Origin: Winogradskyella sp. J14-2
GTDB taxonomy: Bacteria > Bacteroidota > Bacteroidia > Flavobacteriales > Flavobacteriaceae
Reading direction: 5' to 3'
Length of the DNA: 64,000 nt
Assembly: GCF_001971725.1 (NCBI RefSeq)
Contig: NZ_CP019388.1
Coordinates: forward strand, 2,932,501 to 2,996,500
Shown: positions 33,233 through 41,499 of the stretch, piece after piece
Layout of the letters: every line of letters starts with the position of its first letter
Numbering within the stretch: position 1 is the stretch's first letter
Program-made: the position numbers and the translations under genes
Notes under the pieces: generated by a model
The model's input: only the letters and a program-made list of their open reading frames with translations
Databases searched by the model: none
What the model was told of the DNA's origin: nothing

Positions 33233-34591
33233 ATGAAGAGATTTTTTAAAACGGTAGTCTCTGGTATCCTAGTAGGTATTGTAATTATGATTGTAGACCA
33301 GTCTATACGCTATTTTACAGGCATGGCTATTGAGTTGAACGAAAATTTCTACCGTACGTTTGCTTACTATATTATTTATTCTGTACCATTAAGTTTGGTT
33401 AACTCTTATTTTTTTGACTATATCAATGGTTTAGATGTCTGGACGCGTTATAACAAATACAGATTAGCCACAGGATTTCTAGGGTCGGTAATCATCACGC
33501 TAATAACAATTTTTTTTATCAGAGCATTTATAGAAATCGTTCTAGAAGGCGAGTCTTGGATGGAGTTTGTCAACTCTGAACGACCAGAGTTTTACATTAG
33601 CGCGCTCCTTATAACACTAGTTATTTCCTTGTTTTTTCACGCGGTTTATTATTATAAAGAATTGCAAAAAACCAAGGTTAAGGAACAAAAAGTAATTGCT
33701 GGCGCAGCTAGTGCTAAGTTTGATGCACTAAAAAATCAATTAGATCCACATTTTCTTTTTAACAGTCTCAATGTTTTAACGAGTTTAATTGAAGAAAATC
33801 CGGATAGTGCACAAAAATTTACAACAGCGCTATCAAAAGTATATCGCTATGTTCTAGAACAAAAAAATAAGGAGTTGGTTACGGTAGATGAAGAGTTAAA
33901 TTTTGCCAGAACGTACATGTCGCTATTAAAAATGAGATTTGAAGATAGTATCATTTTTGAGATACCAGATAACTCATCAAATCCTGAGAGTAAAGTTGTG
34001 CCTTTGTCCTTACAGCTGTTATTAGAAAATGCAGTAAAGCACAATATGGTAACCTCGAGTAAACCATTACACATAAAAATATACGAAGACGGAAATCATT
34101 TAGTGGTGATGAACAATCTTCAGCCAAAACAAATTGTAAAGAAGAGTAGTGGAGTTGGTTTAGAAAATATAAAGCAGCGCTATCAGTTACTTACAGAACG
34201 AAAAGTTTACATCAATCAACGAGAGAAAGATTTTGCAGTTGCAATTCCTATGCTCACCAAACAAGTATCAATAATGAGAACAGCACATAAATCGAACGAT
34301 CGTCTTAACAACGATTATGTCAGAGCTCGCAAGCGTGTAGATGAGTTAAAGGCATTCTACTATAGTTTAATATCGTATGTCTTAGTTATACCATTTTTAA
34401 TTTTCATATGGTATAGATTTTCGCAACATACCATTCAATGGTTTTGGTTTCCAATATTTGGATGGGGAATTAGTTTAGTGTTCCAAGCCTATCGTGTATA
34501 TGTAGATAATGGCGCATTGGGTGCTAAATGGGAACAACGCAAAATTGAAGAATACATGCGTAAGGAAGATGAAAAAAACCGTTGGAACTAA
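33233..34591 (+). CDS. LytS/YehU-type sensor histidine kinase fused to C-terminal 2TM domain
   Basis: 452 residues. Four hydrophobic segments fill about 1-145. A His kinase domain of the HisKA_7TM/His_kinase (LytS) type follows, with the phospho-acceptor His173 in 'NQLDPHFLFNSLNVL' and the N-box 'LLENAVKHNM' (Asn266), then 'SSGVGLENIKQRY'. From about 345 a second module appears, 'YVRARKRVDELKAFYYSLIS' with two membrane segments and the tail 'LGAKWEQRKIEEYM': the 2TM domain seen in the following small proteins. The regulator is the LytTR protein encoded at 36824-37579. Signal unknown. Confidence 0.88.
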   Translation: MKRFFKTVVSGILVGIVIMIVDQSIRYFTGMAIELNENFYRTFAYYIIYSVPLSLVNSYFFDYINGLDVWTRYNKYRLATGFLGSVIITLITIFFIRAFIEIVLEGESWMEFVNSERPEFYISALLITLVISLFFHAVYYYKELQKTKVKEQKVIAGAASAKFDALKNQLDPHFLFNSLNVLTSLIEENPDSAQKFTTALSKVYRYVLEQKNKELVTVDEELNFARTYMSLLKMRFEDSIIFEIPDNSSNPESKVVPLSLQLLLENAVKHNMVTSSKPLHIKIYEDGNHLVVMNNLQPKQIVKKSSGVGLENIKQRYQLLTERKVYINQREKDFAVAIPMLTKQVSIMRTAHKSNDRLNNDYVRARKRVDELKAFYYSLISYVLVIPFLIFIWYRFSQHTIQWFWFPIFGWGISLVFQAYRVYVDNGALGAKWEQRKIEEYMRKEDEKNRWN

Positions 34592-34653
34592 AAGCTCATC
34601 CTAACTTTACCAAAAGGAAAGAGTTGAAGTTGGTAATCTAAAAAATTAAAAAA

Positions 34654-34959
34654 ATGAAAGATCAGAATTTAAATTACATAAAAGCCAAACGCAAAGTTGA
34701 AAAAGAGAAAGGATTTTACACGCACCTTATCATTTACTTACTCGTTAACTCAGTTATAACTCTAATAAAAGTTTGGGGAAATTTTAATAGTTGGGACGGT
34801 TTTGTAGATGCATTTTTAACCATTAACGTTTTAAGTTCATGGACAATTTGGGGAGTATTTGTAATCCTACATTTTTTATCATTTAAGTTTGGTGCTAAAT
34901 GGGAAGAACGTAAAATTGAAGAATACATGAAGAGAGAATTGTCTAACGATTCAAATTAA
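34654..34959 (+). CDS. Small 2TM-domain membrane protein (first)
   Basis: 101 residues, essentially one 2TM domain: 'NYIKAKRKVEKEKGFYTHLI' start, two membrane segments (about 25-45 and 62-82) with a short polar hairpin between, and the tail 'FGAKWEERKIEEYM'. It is closely similar to the C-terminal module of the kinase and to the next two small proteins. It lies 63 bases after the kinase gene. The role of the 2TM domain is unknown; co-occurrence with LytTR systems suggests signalling or membrane-sensing. Confidence 0.85.
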   Translation: MKDQNLNYIKAKRKVEKEKGFYTHLIIYLLVNSVITLIKVWGNFNSWDGFVDAFLTINVLSSWTIWGVFVILHFLSFKFGAKWEERKIEEYMKRELSNDSN

Positions 34960-34966
34960 TAAAGAC

Positions 34967-35311
34967 ATGGAAAGATACAGTTTAGAACCCTATGAAGATA
35001 AAGACGAGGTTTCAGATTTTAGAAAAGAAGAAGCGTATTTAAGAGCCAAGAAAAAAGTAGATGCCTTAATTGGGTTTTACTGGCATTTTGCAGTTTACAT
35101 TGTTGTTAATCTGTTTTTAATATTGTTGATAGGACTTAACTCAGAAAGCGGCTTTAGAGGTTTTGGGCCTTATGCCACAGCAGTATTTTGGGGCATAGGT
35201 TTAGCGTTTCATTTTATTGGCGTATTTGGACCAGATTTCTTTTTCGGTAAAGATTGGGAAAAACGGAAGATTCAAGAGTTTATGGACAAAGAAGACCGTA
35301 ATTGGGAGTAG
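34967..35311 (+). CDS. Small 2TM-domain membrane protein (second)
   Basis: 114 residues. A short acidic N-terminus ('MERYSLEPYEDKDEVSDF') is followed by 'AYLRAKKKVDALIGFYWHFA', two membrane segments and the tail 'FGKDWEKRKIQEFMDKE', again the 2TM pattern. Only seven bases separate it from the previous gene. Its extra acidic N-terminal tail distinguishes it from its neighbours. Confidence 0.85.
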   Translation: MERYSLEPYEDKDEVSDFRKEEAYLRAKKKVDALIGFYWHFAVYIVVNLFLILLIGLNSESGFRGFGPYATAVFWGIGLAFHFIGVFGPDFFFGKDWEKRKIQEFMDKEDRNWE

Positions 35312-35332
35312 TTTCATCTTTAATTTAGTAAT

Positions 35333-36469
35333 ATGAAGGCGCTAAAATTGTTTTTAATTTTCACATTTTCGGTAATCACGCTAAAAGCTCAAAATAGCTT
35401 TGTTATTAAAGATGTAAGAGTTTTTGATGGAGATACAATCATTGATCAAACATCAGTAAGAGTTGCGAATGGAAGAATCGTAGAGATTTCAGAAGCTATT
35501 ATTCTACAAAAGAAGGATGAAATAATAGATGGCAAAGGAAAAACTTTGATTCCTGCACTTTCTAATGCACATGTGCATGCTTGGTCTCCACAATCGTTAA
35601 AAGATGCTGCAAAAGCTGGTGTACTCAATGTAATGGATATGCATGGTGTAGAACCTTATCAAACGGCAATGCGGCAACTTAAAGATTCCACTGATTATGC
35701 TAGGTACTATGTGGCTGGTTATGCAGCAACTGCACCTAATGGACATGGCACACAGTTTGGTTTTCCTGTACCAACATTAACCAAACCAGAAAACGCTGTA
35801 TCTTTTGTAGAAAACCGTATAAAAGCCAATGTAGATTATATTAAAATTATTGTAGAACCTTGGAAAGAAACCTTGTCCTTAGAAACAGTATCCGAGATAA
35901 TCGAAGAAACGCATAAAGCCAAAATGATTGCAGTAGTGCATATTAGTAGGCTAGAAGATGCTATAAATGTACTTAATAAAAATGCAGACGGATTAGTGCA
36001 TATTTGGTGGGATAAACCTATAGAAACTTCAGAATTAGAAACATTAACCAAAAACAAATCCTTCTTTGTAATCCCAACATTGCTCACAACACTAAAAGCA
36101 TTTGAGAGTATGGGAGAAGGTTCGAATAAATTTCTCAAAAAAGAAGATTTACTTAATGAAGTAAAAAAAATGCATGATGCAAATATTCCAATATTAGCTG
36201 GAACTGACCCTCCTAATTTAGGTATCAATTATGGAACTGATTTATATAAGGAAATGCAGTTATTACGTGAAGCTGGACTTAGCAACATAGAAGTATTAAA
36301 AACAGTAACAAGTAATGTTGCAAATGCATTTAGTCTTAAAGAGACTGGCTTTGTCAAAGAAGGGTATTTGGCTGATCTTATTCTTATTGAAGGCGATGTT
36401 ATAGAAGATATTAATGCAATAATGAATCAGAAAAAGGTGTGGAAAAAAGGCCAACTTCTTAAAGAATAG
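35333..36469 (+). CDS. Secreted amidohydrolase inside the 2TM signalling locus
   Basis: 378 residues with a signal peptide 'LFLIFTFSVITLKAQ'. Metal-dependent hydrolase motifs are intact: 'IPALSNAHVHAW' (HxH), 'AVVHISR', 'LVHIWWD' and a catalytic Asp in 'ILAGTDPPNLGINYG', ending 'GYLADLILIEGD'. Imidazolonepropionase/dipeptidase-like amidohydrolase of unknown substrate. It is inserted between two 2TM genes on the same strand with short gaps (21 and 5 bases), so it is probably cotranscribed with the sensor system. Confidence 0.85.
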   Translation: MKALKLFLIFTFSVITLKAQNSFVIKDVRVFDGDTIIDQTSVRVANGRIVEISEAIILQKKDEIIDGKGKTLIPALSNAHVHAWSPQSLKDAAKAGVLNVMDMHGVEPYQTAMRQLKDSTDYARYYVAGYAATAPNGHGTQFGFPVPTLTKPENAVSFVENRIKANVDYIKIIVEPWKETLSLETVSEIIEETHKAKMIAVVHISRLEDAINVLNKNADGLVHIWWDKPIETSELETLTKNKSFFVIPTLLTTLKAFESMGEGSNKFLKKEDLLNEVKKMHDANIPILAGTDPPNLGINYGTDLYKEMQLLREAGLSNIEVLKTVTSNVANAFSLKETGFVKEGYLADLILIEGDVIEDINAIMNQKKVWKKGQLLKE

Positions 36470-36474
36470 GCTCG

Positions 36475-36795
36475 ATGATGAAAATAAAGAACAAAGAAGG
36501 ATTGCTAAAAGCTCAAAAACACGTAAGACGATTAAAACTGTTTTACATTCACTTTGCAGGATACCTTGTAGTAGTGGCACTGTTGTTATACAATCTCTAT
36601 ATTGTTGAAGGGGAATACAAGAATAACATAATTAGTCTTAATCTTTCAATTTTAGTATTATGGACAGTTGTTATTATGATACACGCTTTTATAATTTATA
36701 AAGAACGGAAGGTCTTTAAAAAAAGCTGGGAAGACAAAAAAATAGCTTCTTATCTGGAGAACGGATCAACCGAGGAAACCAAGATGTGGGAATAA
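36475..36795 (+). CDS. Small 2TM-domain membrane protein (third)
   Basis: 106 residues. It starts 'MMKIKNKEGLLKAQKHVRRL' (ATG at 36475, alternative ATG 36478), has two membrane segments and the tail 'FKKSWEDKKIASYLENG' of the 2TM family. It lies 28 bases upstream of the LytTR regulator. The fourth 2TM module of the locus counting the kinase. Confidence 0.82.
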   Translation: MMKIKNKEGLLKAQKHVRRLKLFYIHFAGYLVVVALLLYNLYIVEGEYKNNIISLNLSILVLWTVVIMIHAFIIYKERKVFKKSWEDKKIASYLENGSTEETKMWE

Positions 36796-36823
36796 ACTAA
36801 CAAACCAAAAAATATAATACAAC

Positions 36824-37579
36824 ATGAACGTAATCATTATAGAAGACGAAAAACCATCAGCAAGACGGTTACAACGCATGCTAAAATCTATGGATGTAGC
36901 CGCAGAAACAATGTTACATTCGGTTGAAGAATCTTTGCAATGGTTTCAACACAACGAGCATCCAGACCTCATTTTTTTAGATATACAGTTAAGTGATGGT
37001 CTATCTTTTGAGATTTTTGAAGCTTTAGACATAAATTCTGCGGTTATTTTTACCACGGCTTACGATGAATACGCGCTTCAGGCTTTTAAACTCAACAGTA
37101 TCGATTATCTTTTAAAACCAATTGATGATGACGACTTAAGAATTGCGGTAAATAAGTTTAAAGGTAGAACACCTCAAAAGCAATCTGTTACTTTAGACTT
37201 TAACGATATCAAGAAACTACTTGTAAATCCAATAGAGCGCGAGTACAAAAAGCGTTTTTCTGTAAAAGTGGGTCAACACCTAAAGCTTATAAATATTGAA
37301 GATATAGAATGTATATATAGCGAAAATAAAGGGACTTATGCACATACTAACGAAGGTAGAAATTATCTGTTAGACTTAACTTTAGATCAACTCGAAGACG
37401 AGTTGGAGCCACATGTATTCTTTAGGGTAAGCCGAAAATTTTACGTTAATATTAATGCCATAAAAGATATTATTAGCTATACCAACTCTAGGTTGCAAAT
37501 TAAACTCAGTCACTTTAATGAGCAAGATATTATTGTAGCAAGAGAGCGCGTAAAGGATTTTAAAAACTGGTTAGAGTAG
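36824..37579 (+). CDS. LytTR-type DNA-binding response regulator
   Basis: 251 residues. The receiver domain 1-120 has 'MNVIIIEDEKPSARRL', phospho-acceptor Asp53 in 'DLIFLDIQLSDG', and 'DYLLKPID' with the conserved Lys. A LytTR DNA-binding domain occupies about 140-250 ('VKVGQHLKLINIEDIECIYS', 'RVSRKFYVNINAIKDI'). It is the last gene of the 2TM locus and the likely partner of the LytS-type kinase at 33233. Targets unknown. Confidence 0.93.
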   Translation: MNVIIIEDEKPSARRLQRMLKSMDVAAETMLHSVEESLQWFQHNEHPDLIFLDIQLSDGLSFEIFEALDINSAVIFTTAYDEYALQAFKLNSIDYLLKPIDDDDLRIAVNKFKGRTPQKQSVTLDFNDIKKLLVNPIEREYKKRFSVKVGQHLKLINIEDIECIYSENKGTYAHTNEGRNYLLDLTLDQLEDELEPHVFFRVSRKFYVNINAIKDIISYTNSRLQIKLSHFNEQDIIVARERVKDFKNWLE

Positions 37580-37583
37580 GTAC

Positions 37584-38762
37584 TTAGTCCTCTTCTTCAA
37601 TCCTATTATCATCAAAAGCAGAAGGCAGTAATTTTGGAATAATTTTTACAAAAAGCGGTAATAAAATTGCACCACCTGGTAGCATAAAAATGGCCAAACT
37701 AGGTATAGATTTAAAAATATCTAATAGTTGTTGCTGTATCTTTTTTTGCTCGTCGTCATTTAGTGTTCTGTAGGTTGAGGCCGTCAGTAATTTCATTGCT
37801 TCTTTACTCTCAGACAGTTCTTTTAAAAGGCGCTTTTTGTTACGATTAACAAGCTTAGACACCAGTTTGCTACTGTTGTCATAAAAACTTTGTGCTAAGT
37901 TTTTAGAACTTAAAAACGCAACTTCTTCTTTATGCTCGTCATAAAATAAGTTTATAGATGCAATAGAATTATCAATAACATGCTGTTCTAGGTGAAGATC
38001 GTCTTTTAGTTGGTTAAGAAAATTCTTCTCAGCTGTATCAATTATTTTGTCACTCCAAGAAGCCATGCAAACCAAGTCTACAAGATACCGTTTTTCTAAA
38101 GGATGATTAATAAGTTTAATAACATCGTGGTAAGTGTTAATATCTGTGCCTTTTTGACGCATGGAGCTTTCAAAAAGCTTCATTAAATTTTCGTCGTAAT
38201 TAGACTTATTAGATTTAGTATCCATTACAGAGATAACTACAGACTCTAAAGCAGATTCTAAATTGTCTACGTAACTTTTAATGTCTTTTTTACCATTTAA
38301 AAACTGTATATAGCCAAGTACATCTATAAAGAGCAAGGCGTTAACTAAAAAGTAATTAAAGCTTTTAGAAATAAAATTATCATCTATATGAATGCGTTTA
38401 TGCATCATTTTTTCTAGTAATCTATCACTAGACGATTCTCCAAAAAGTTCTTCAAAAAAAGAACGTTCGTTTTCACCAACAATTTTGTAATAAGCAACAA
38501 GCTTCTCAACAAATGTCTCATTAGAGCACCCTTCACGTAAGTGAATATGATAAAAACATAAAAGCAAATTTATTTTACTTCGCTCTTCTTCTGTAAAATC
38601 AAAAGATTGATCTATAAATTGTAATGTAGAAATATTACTACCATAAATAAAACCAGTTTGTCTCAGCTTATTATAAAAATCTAAGGTGTCAATATCAGCC
38701 AGATTATGATTTGATAGGTCTTTAAGTAGTTTTTTTATCCAGCCTTTTGCTGATGGATTCAT
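37584..38762 (-). CDS. LETM1-like domain protein
   Basis: 392 residues, mostly helical and lacking a signal peptide. The C-terminus has one clear hydrophobic segment with the LETM1-type motif 'FMLPGGAILLPLFVKIIPK' followed by an acidic tail. It corresponds to proteins called LETM1-related biofilm-associated in Flavobacteriia, although that role is not evident from the sequence. Convergent with the LytTR gene (4-base gap at the stops) and divergent from the DUF4331 genes. Confidence 0.75.
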   Translation of the reverse strand: MNPSAKGWIKKLLKDLSNHNLADIDTLDFYNKLRQTGFIYGSNISTLQFIDQSFDFTEEERSKINLLLCFYHIHLREGCSNETFVEKLVAYYKIVGENERSFFEELFGESSSDRLLEKMMHKRIHIDDNFISKSFNYFLVNALLFIDVLGYIQFLNGKKDIKSYVDNLESALESVVISVMDTKSNKSNYDENLMKLFESSMRQKGTDINTYHDVIKLINHPLEKRYLVDLVCMASWSDKIIDTAEKNFLNQLKDDLHLEQHVIDNSIASINLFYDEHKEEVAFLSSKNLAQSFYDNSSKLVSKLVNRNKKRLLKELSESKEAMKLLTASTYRTLNDDEQKKIQQQLLDIFKSIPSLAIFMLPGGAILLPLFVKIIPKLLPSAFDDNRIEEED

Positions 38763-38902
38763 GGTAACACTATTAAAATATAAAGATACTTTTTATATCT
38801 AAAAAACAACCACATTTCAAACTTTTTGAAAAAAATATAAAACTGCCTCTGTGATTTTTTCGTAGGTAATATAGAGACACAATAATTAACAAATCTCAAA
38901 TT

Positions 38903-39559
38903 ATGAAAAAAACAAAATTTTTAATGGCAGCAGCAATTGTAGCAATTGCAACATTTGTTGTTATCGCAGCAGATCACATAGATGCACCTGCTGTACAAGG
39001 TGGTACGAGTGATATCACAGATTTTTATGCCTTTCAGGGCGAGAACACATCAAATATTGCATTTGTAGCAAATGTACAAGGACTTTTAGGTTCGGGTAGT
39101 GATACACAAAATGCGGCTTTTGATGAAAATGTATTAATCGAATTTAATATCGATAATACAGGAGATAACGTAGAGGATTTAGTAATCCAAGCCATAGCAA
39201 GAGATGGTAAAATGTATGTGTTTGGGCCAATAGCGCCTTCCCAAACGGGTTTAAACAGTACAATAGCCACTAATGCGACCAATCAACTCTCAGTAGATAT
39301 TACACCCTATGGGCAATCTGCAATTATAGAAAGCTCTGGTGGAATGATGGCATTTGCGGGTCCAAGAGATGATCCGTTTTTTATGGATTTTGCACAGTAT
39401 TCTCAAATTATAGCAGGTAACGCTACAAGTTTTAATAATCCTGGGGCAGACACCTTTGCTGGCACCAACGTGCTTTCAGTTGTGGTTGAGGTTCCTAAAT
39501 CCATGATAGGTGGTACAGGGACAATAAATACTTGGGTAGAATCTAAAAGAAGACAATAA
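38903..39559 (+). CDS. DUF4331 family protein (first)
   Basis: 218 residues with a hydrophobic export signal ('FLMAAAIVAIATFVVIAADH'). The start of the mature domain 'ADHIDAPAVQGGTSDITDFYAFQGEN' carries the family signature, and 'FAGPRDDPFFMDFAQYSQI' and 'GTNVLSVVVEVPKSM' follow. DUF4331 proteins are secreted and of unknown activity; the conserved His and Asp near the N-terminus suggest metal binding (inference). It begins a plus-strand run with a second DUF4331 gene 17 bases later. Confidence 0.85.
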   Translation: MKKTKFLMAAAIVAIATFVVIAADHIDAPAVQGGTSDITDFYAFQGENTSNIAFVANVQGLLGSGSDTQNAAFDENVLIEFNIDNTGDNVEDLVIQAIARDGKMYVFGPIAPSQTGLNSTIATNATNQLSVDITPYGQSAIIESSGGMMAFAGPRDDPFFMDFAQYSQIIAGNATSFNNPGADTFAGTNVLSVVVEVPKSMIGGTGTINTWVESKRRQ

Positions 39560-39576
39560 CAAACTTAAAATTTATA

Positions 39577-40140
39577 ATGATGAAAATTAATAATATTAAA
39601 CTATATGCTATTGCAATGCTAATGTCGTTAGTGGCATTTAATTGTAATAATGATGACGATGGTGCTTCTCAGCCAATGGGTCCAGATTTTTCTGGTACTT
39701 ACGCTCAGCAAGACCAAATGGGAAGACCAGCTGTAAATACAGTATTTGTATCCTCAGGTATGAAAGACGCTTTTAATACTACGGTACCGTCTAACCAAGG
39801 AGCAGCTTTCCAAGCCATGTTTCAAAACAATCTAGAAGCGTTGAGTCCAGCGTATGCAAATCCAGGCGATACCAATGCTTTAGGTTTAGACTCAGCAACA
39901 TTTACAGGTTTATTGGCAACAGATGTACTTAATGTTTCTTTAGACGGAACAACTACATTTTTTGACGGTACAAATGTTTTAACAGGTAGAGCCCTAGCCG
40001 ATGATGTTATCACGGTAGAATTACTCCTTATTTTTGGTGGAGAAGACTTCTCCGAAAATCCAGGCTTATCTAATGATAATGTCGATGCTAATGACAAGCC
40101 ATTTTTAACATCTTTTCCTTATTTAGCTTCACCTTGGTAA
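39577..40140 (+). CDS. DUF4331 family lipoprotein (second)
   Basis: 187 residues. Lipoprotein signal with 'LMSLVAFNC' (Cys23), then an acidic 'NNDDDGA' linker. The mature domain has 'SGTYAQQDQMGRPAVNTVFV', 'FTGLLATDVLNVSLDGTT', 'LTGRALADDVITVELLLIFGG' and the terminal 'DKPFLTSFPYLASPW', the C-terminal hallmark of DUF4331 proteins. It complements the first gene, which lacks this tail; together they cover the halves seen in longer DUF4331 proteins. A stem-loop follows at 40153-40191. Confidence 0.8.
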   Translation: MMKINNIKLYAIAMLMSLVAFNCNNDDDGASQPMGPDFSGTYAQQDQMGRPAVNTVFVSSGMKDAFNTTVPSNQGAAFQAMFQNNLEALSPAYANPGDTNALGLDSATFTGLLATDVLNVSLDGTTTFFDGTNVLTGRALADDVITVELLLIFGGEDFSENPGLSNDNVDANDKPFLTSFPYLASPW

Positions 40141-40152
40141 AACACTAAGCTT

Positions 40153-40197
40153 AATTCCTGAGGTAGATAGACTAATTGTCTGCTTCAGGAATATTTT
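40153..40197 (+). terminator. Stem-loop with T-run after DUF4331 genes
   Basis: 14-base stem ATTCCTGAGGTAGA / TCTGCTTCAGGAAT with two G-T pairs and an 11-base loop, followed by ATTTTT. It lies before the TPR lipoprotein gene, so it may reduce rather than block readthrough. Confidence 0.6.
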
Positions 40198-40222
40198 TAA
40201 CAACAAAATTCACAAAACAACC

Positions 40223-41497
40223 ATGATACTAAAAAAGACCTTTCCCCTCATTGTCTTACTGCTAATGTTCGGCTGTAAAAATACAGTGACCAATAGTAAA
40301 GATTATTCACAATATCTATCAGAAAAAGCAGATAAATCTGCACTTATTGCCAATGCGCAACAGTGGACAGATAAGCTTAACAAAAACCCTAATCAATACC
40401 CTTACTTAGTAAAACGAGCGGCTGCATATACCTCTATTTTTGACGCTACAGGCGATATAGAATTTCTTATAAAAGCCGAAAATGATTTAAAACAAGCTGT
40501 TGAGGTCACTAAAGGAAAAACCACATCATACCTAAAGAGTTTAGCTTCAAATTACATTTCTCAGCATCGATTTAACGAAGCGTTGCAGTTGCTAAAGCAG
40601 GCAGAACAAAACGGTGATAATCTAATAGGTACAAAAAAAATGCTCTTCGATGTATACCTAGAGTTAGGGAACTATCTTATGGCAGAATCTTATTTAAAAA
40701 GTTTTAAAAACACGTCCGATTTTGATTATTTAATACGCTTAGCAAAATGGGAGGATCATAAAGGAAATTTAGAAGGTGCTATTGCTCAGATGGAAAAAGC
40801 TAAAACGATTGCCGAAGCTTCAAATTTAAAGGGACTTAAGCAATGGTCTTACACAAATCTGGCAGACTTTTATGGTCATGCAGGTAAAATAGAAGAGTCC
40901 TACAACCTTTACTTAAAAGCTCTAAAATTAGACCCAACAGATGCATATGCAAAAAAAGGTATAGCTTGGATTGCTTTTTCTTATGAAAAAAAACCTAATA
41001 CTGCACTAAAGATTATAGACTCAATAACGACGTATTATACTGCACCAGACTATGAGTTGTTTAAGGCTGAAATTGCCGACTTTACCGAGAATCTGGAGAT
41101 GAAGAATAAAGCCATAGCTGATTATAATTACATGGTGCGTAATAAAAATTATGGCGATATGTATAACGCTTATAACGTTTTGGTTTATACAGAAGATATG
41201 TTATTACCAGAAAGAGCTATAGAAATTGCTAAAACCGAAGTAGAAAAAAGACCTACACCACAATCTTACGATCTGTTAGCATGGAGTTATTTTAAAAAAG
41301 GCGATGTAGAAAAAGCTAACGCGATCATTGAAAAGTATGTAGAGGGTAACACCTTTGAACCCAATGTTCTATACCACATAGCCGAAATATATAAAGCGGC
41401 AGGAAAAACAGATCAAGTTTTGGATTTAAAAAGTGAGTTGGTTGCTAGTTTGTATGAACTTGGACCTACAATGAAGTCAAAAATTAACGAACTATAA
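40223..41497 (+). CDS. TPR lipoprotein
   Basis: 424 residues. The lipobox is in 'LIVLLLMFGC' (Cys18). The remainder is an array of helix-pair TPR repeats ('YNLYLKALKLDPTDAYAKKG', 'AQMEKAKTIAEA', 'GDVEKANAIIEKYVEG'). Anchored to the envelope, probably a scaffold or partner of the TonB-dependent receptor that begins three bases later. Position between DUF4331 genes and the receptor suggests one uptake or export unit. Confidence 0.75.
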   Translation: MILKKTFPLIVLLLMFGCKNTVTNSKDYSQYLSEKADKSALIANAQQWTDKLNKNPNQYPYLVKRAAAYTSIFDATGDIEFLIKAENDLKQAVEVTKGKTTSYLKSLASNYISQHRFNEALQLLKQAEQNGDNLIGTKKMLFDVYLELGNYLMAESYLKSFKNTSDFDYLIRLAKWEDHKGNLEGAIAQMEKAKTIAEASNLKGLKQWSYTNLADFYGHAGKIEESYNLYLKALKLDPTDAYAKKGIAWIAFSYEKKPNTALKIIDSITTYYTAPDYELFKAEIADFTENLEMKNKAIADYNYMVRNKNYGDMYNAYNVLVYTEDMLLPERAIEIAKTEVEKRPTPQSYDLLAWSYFKKGDVEKANAIIEKYVEGNTFEPNVLYHIAEIYKAAGKTDQVLDLKSELVASLYELGPTMKSKINEL

Positions 41498-41499
41498 TA

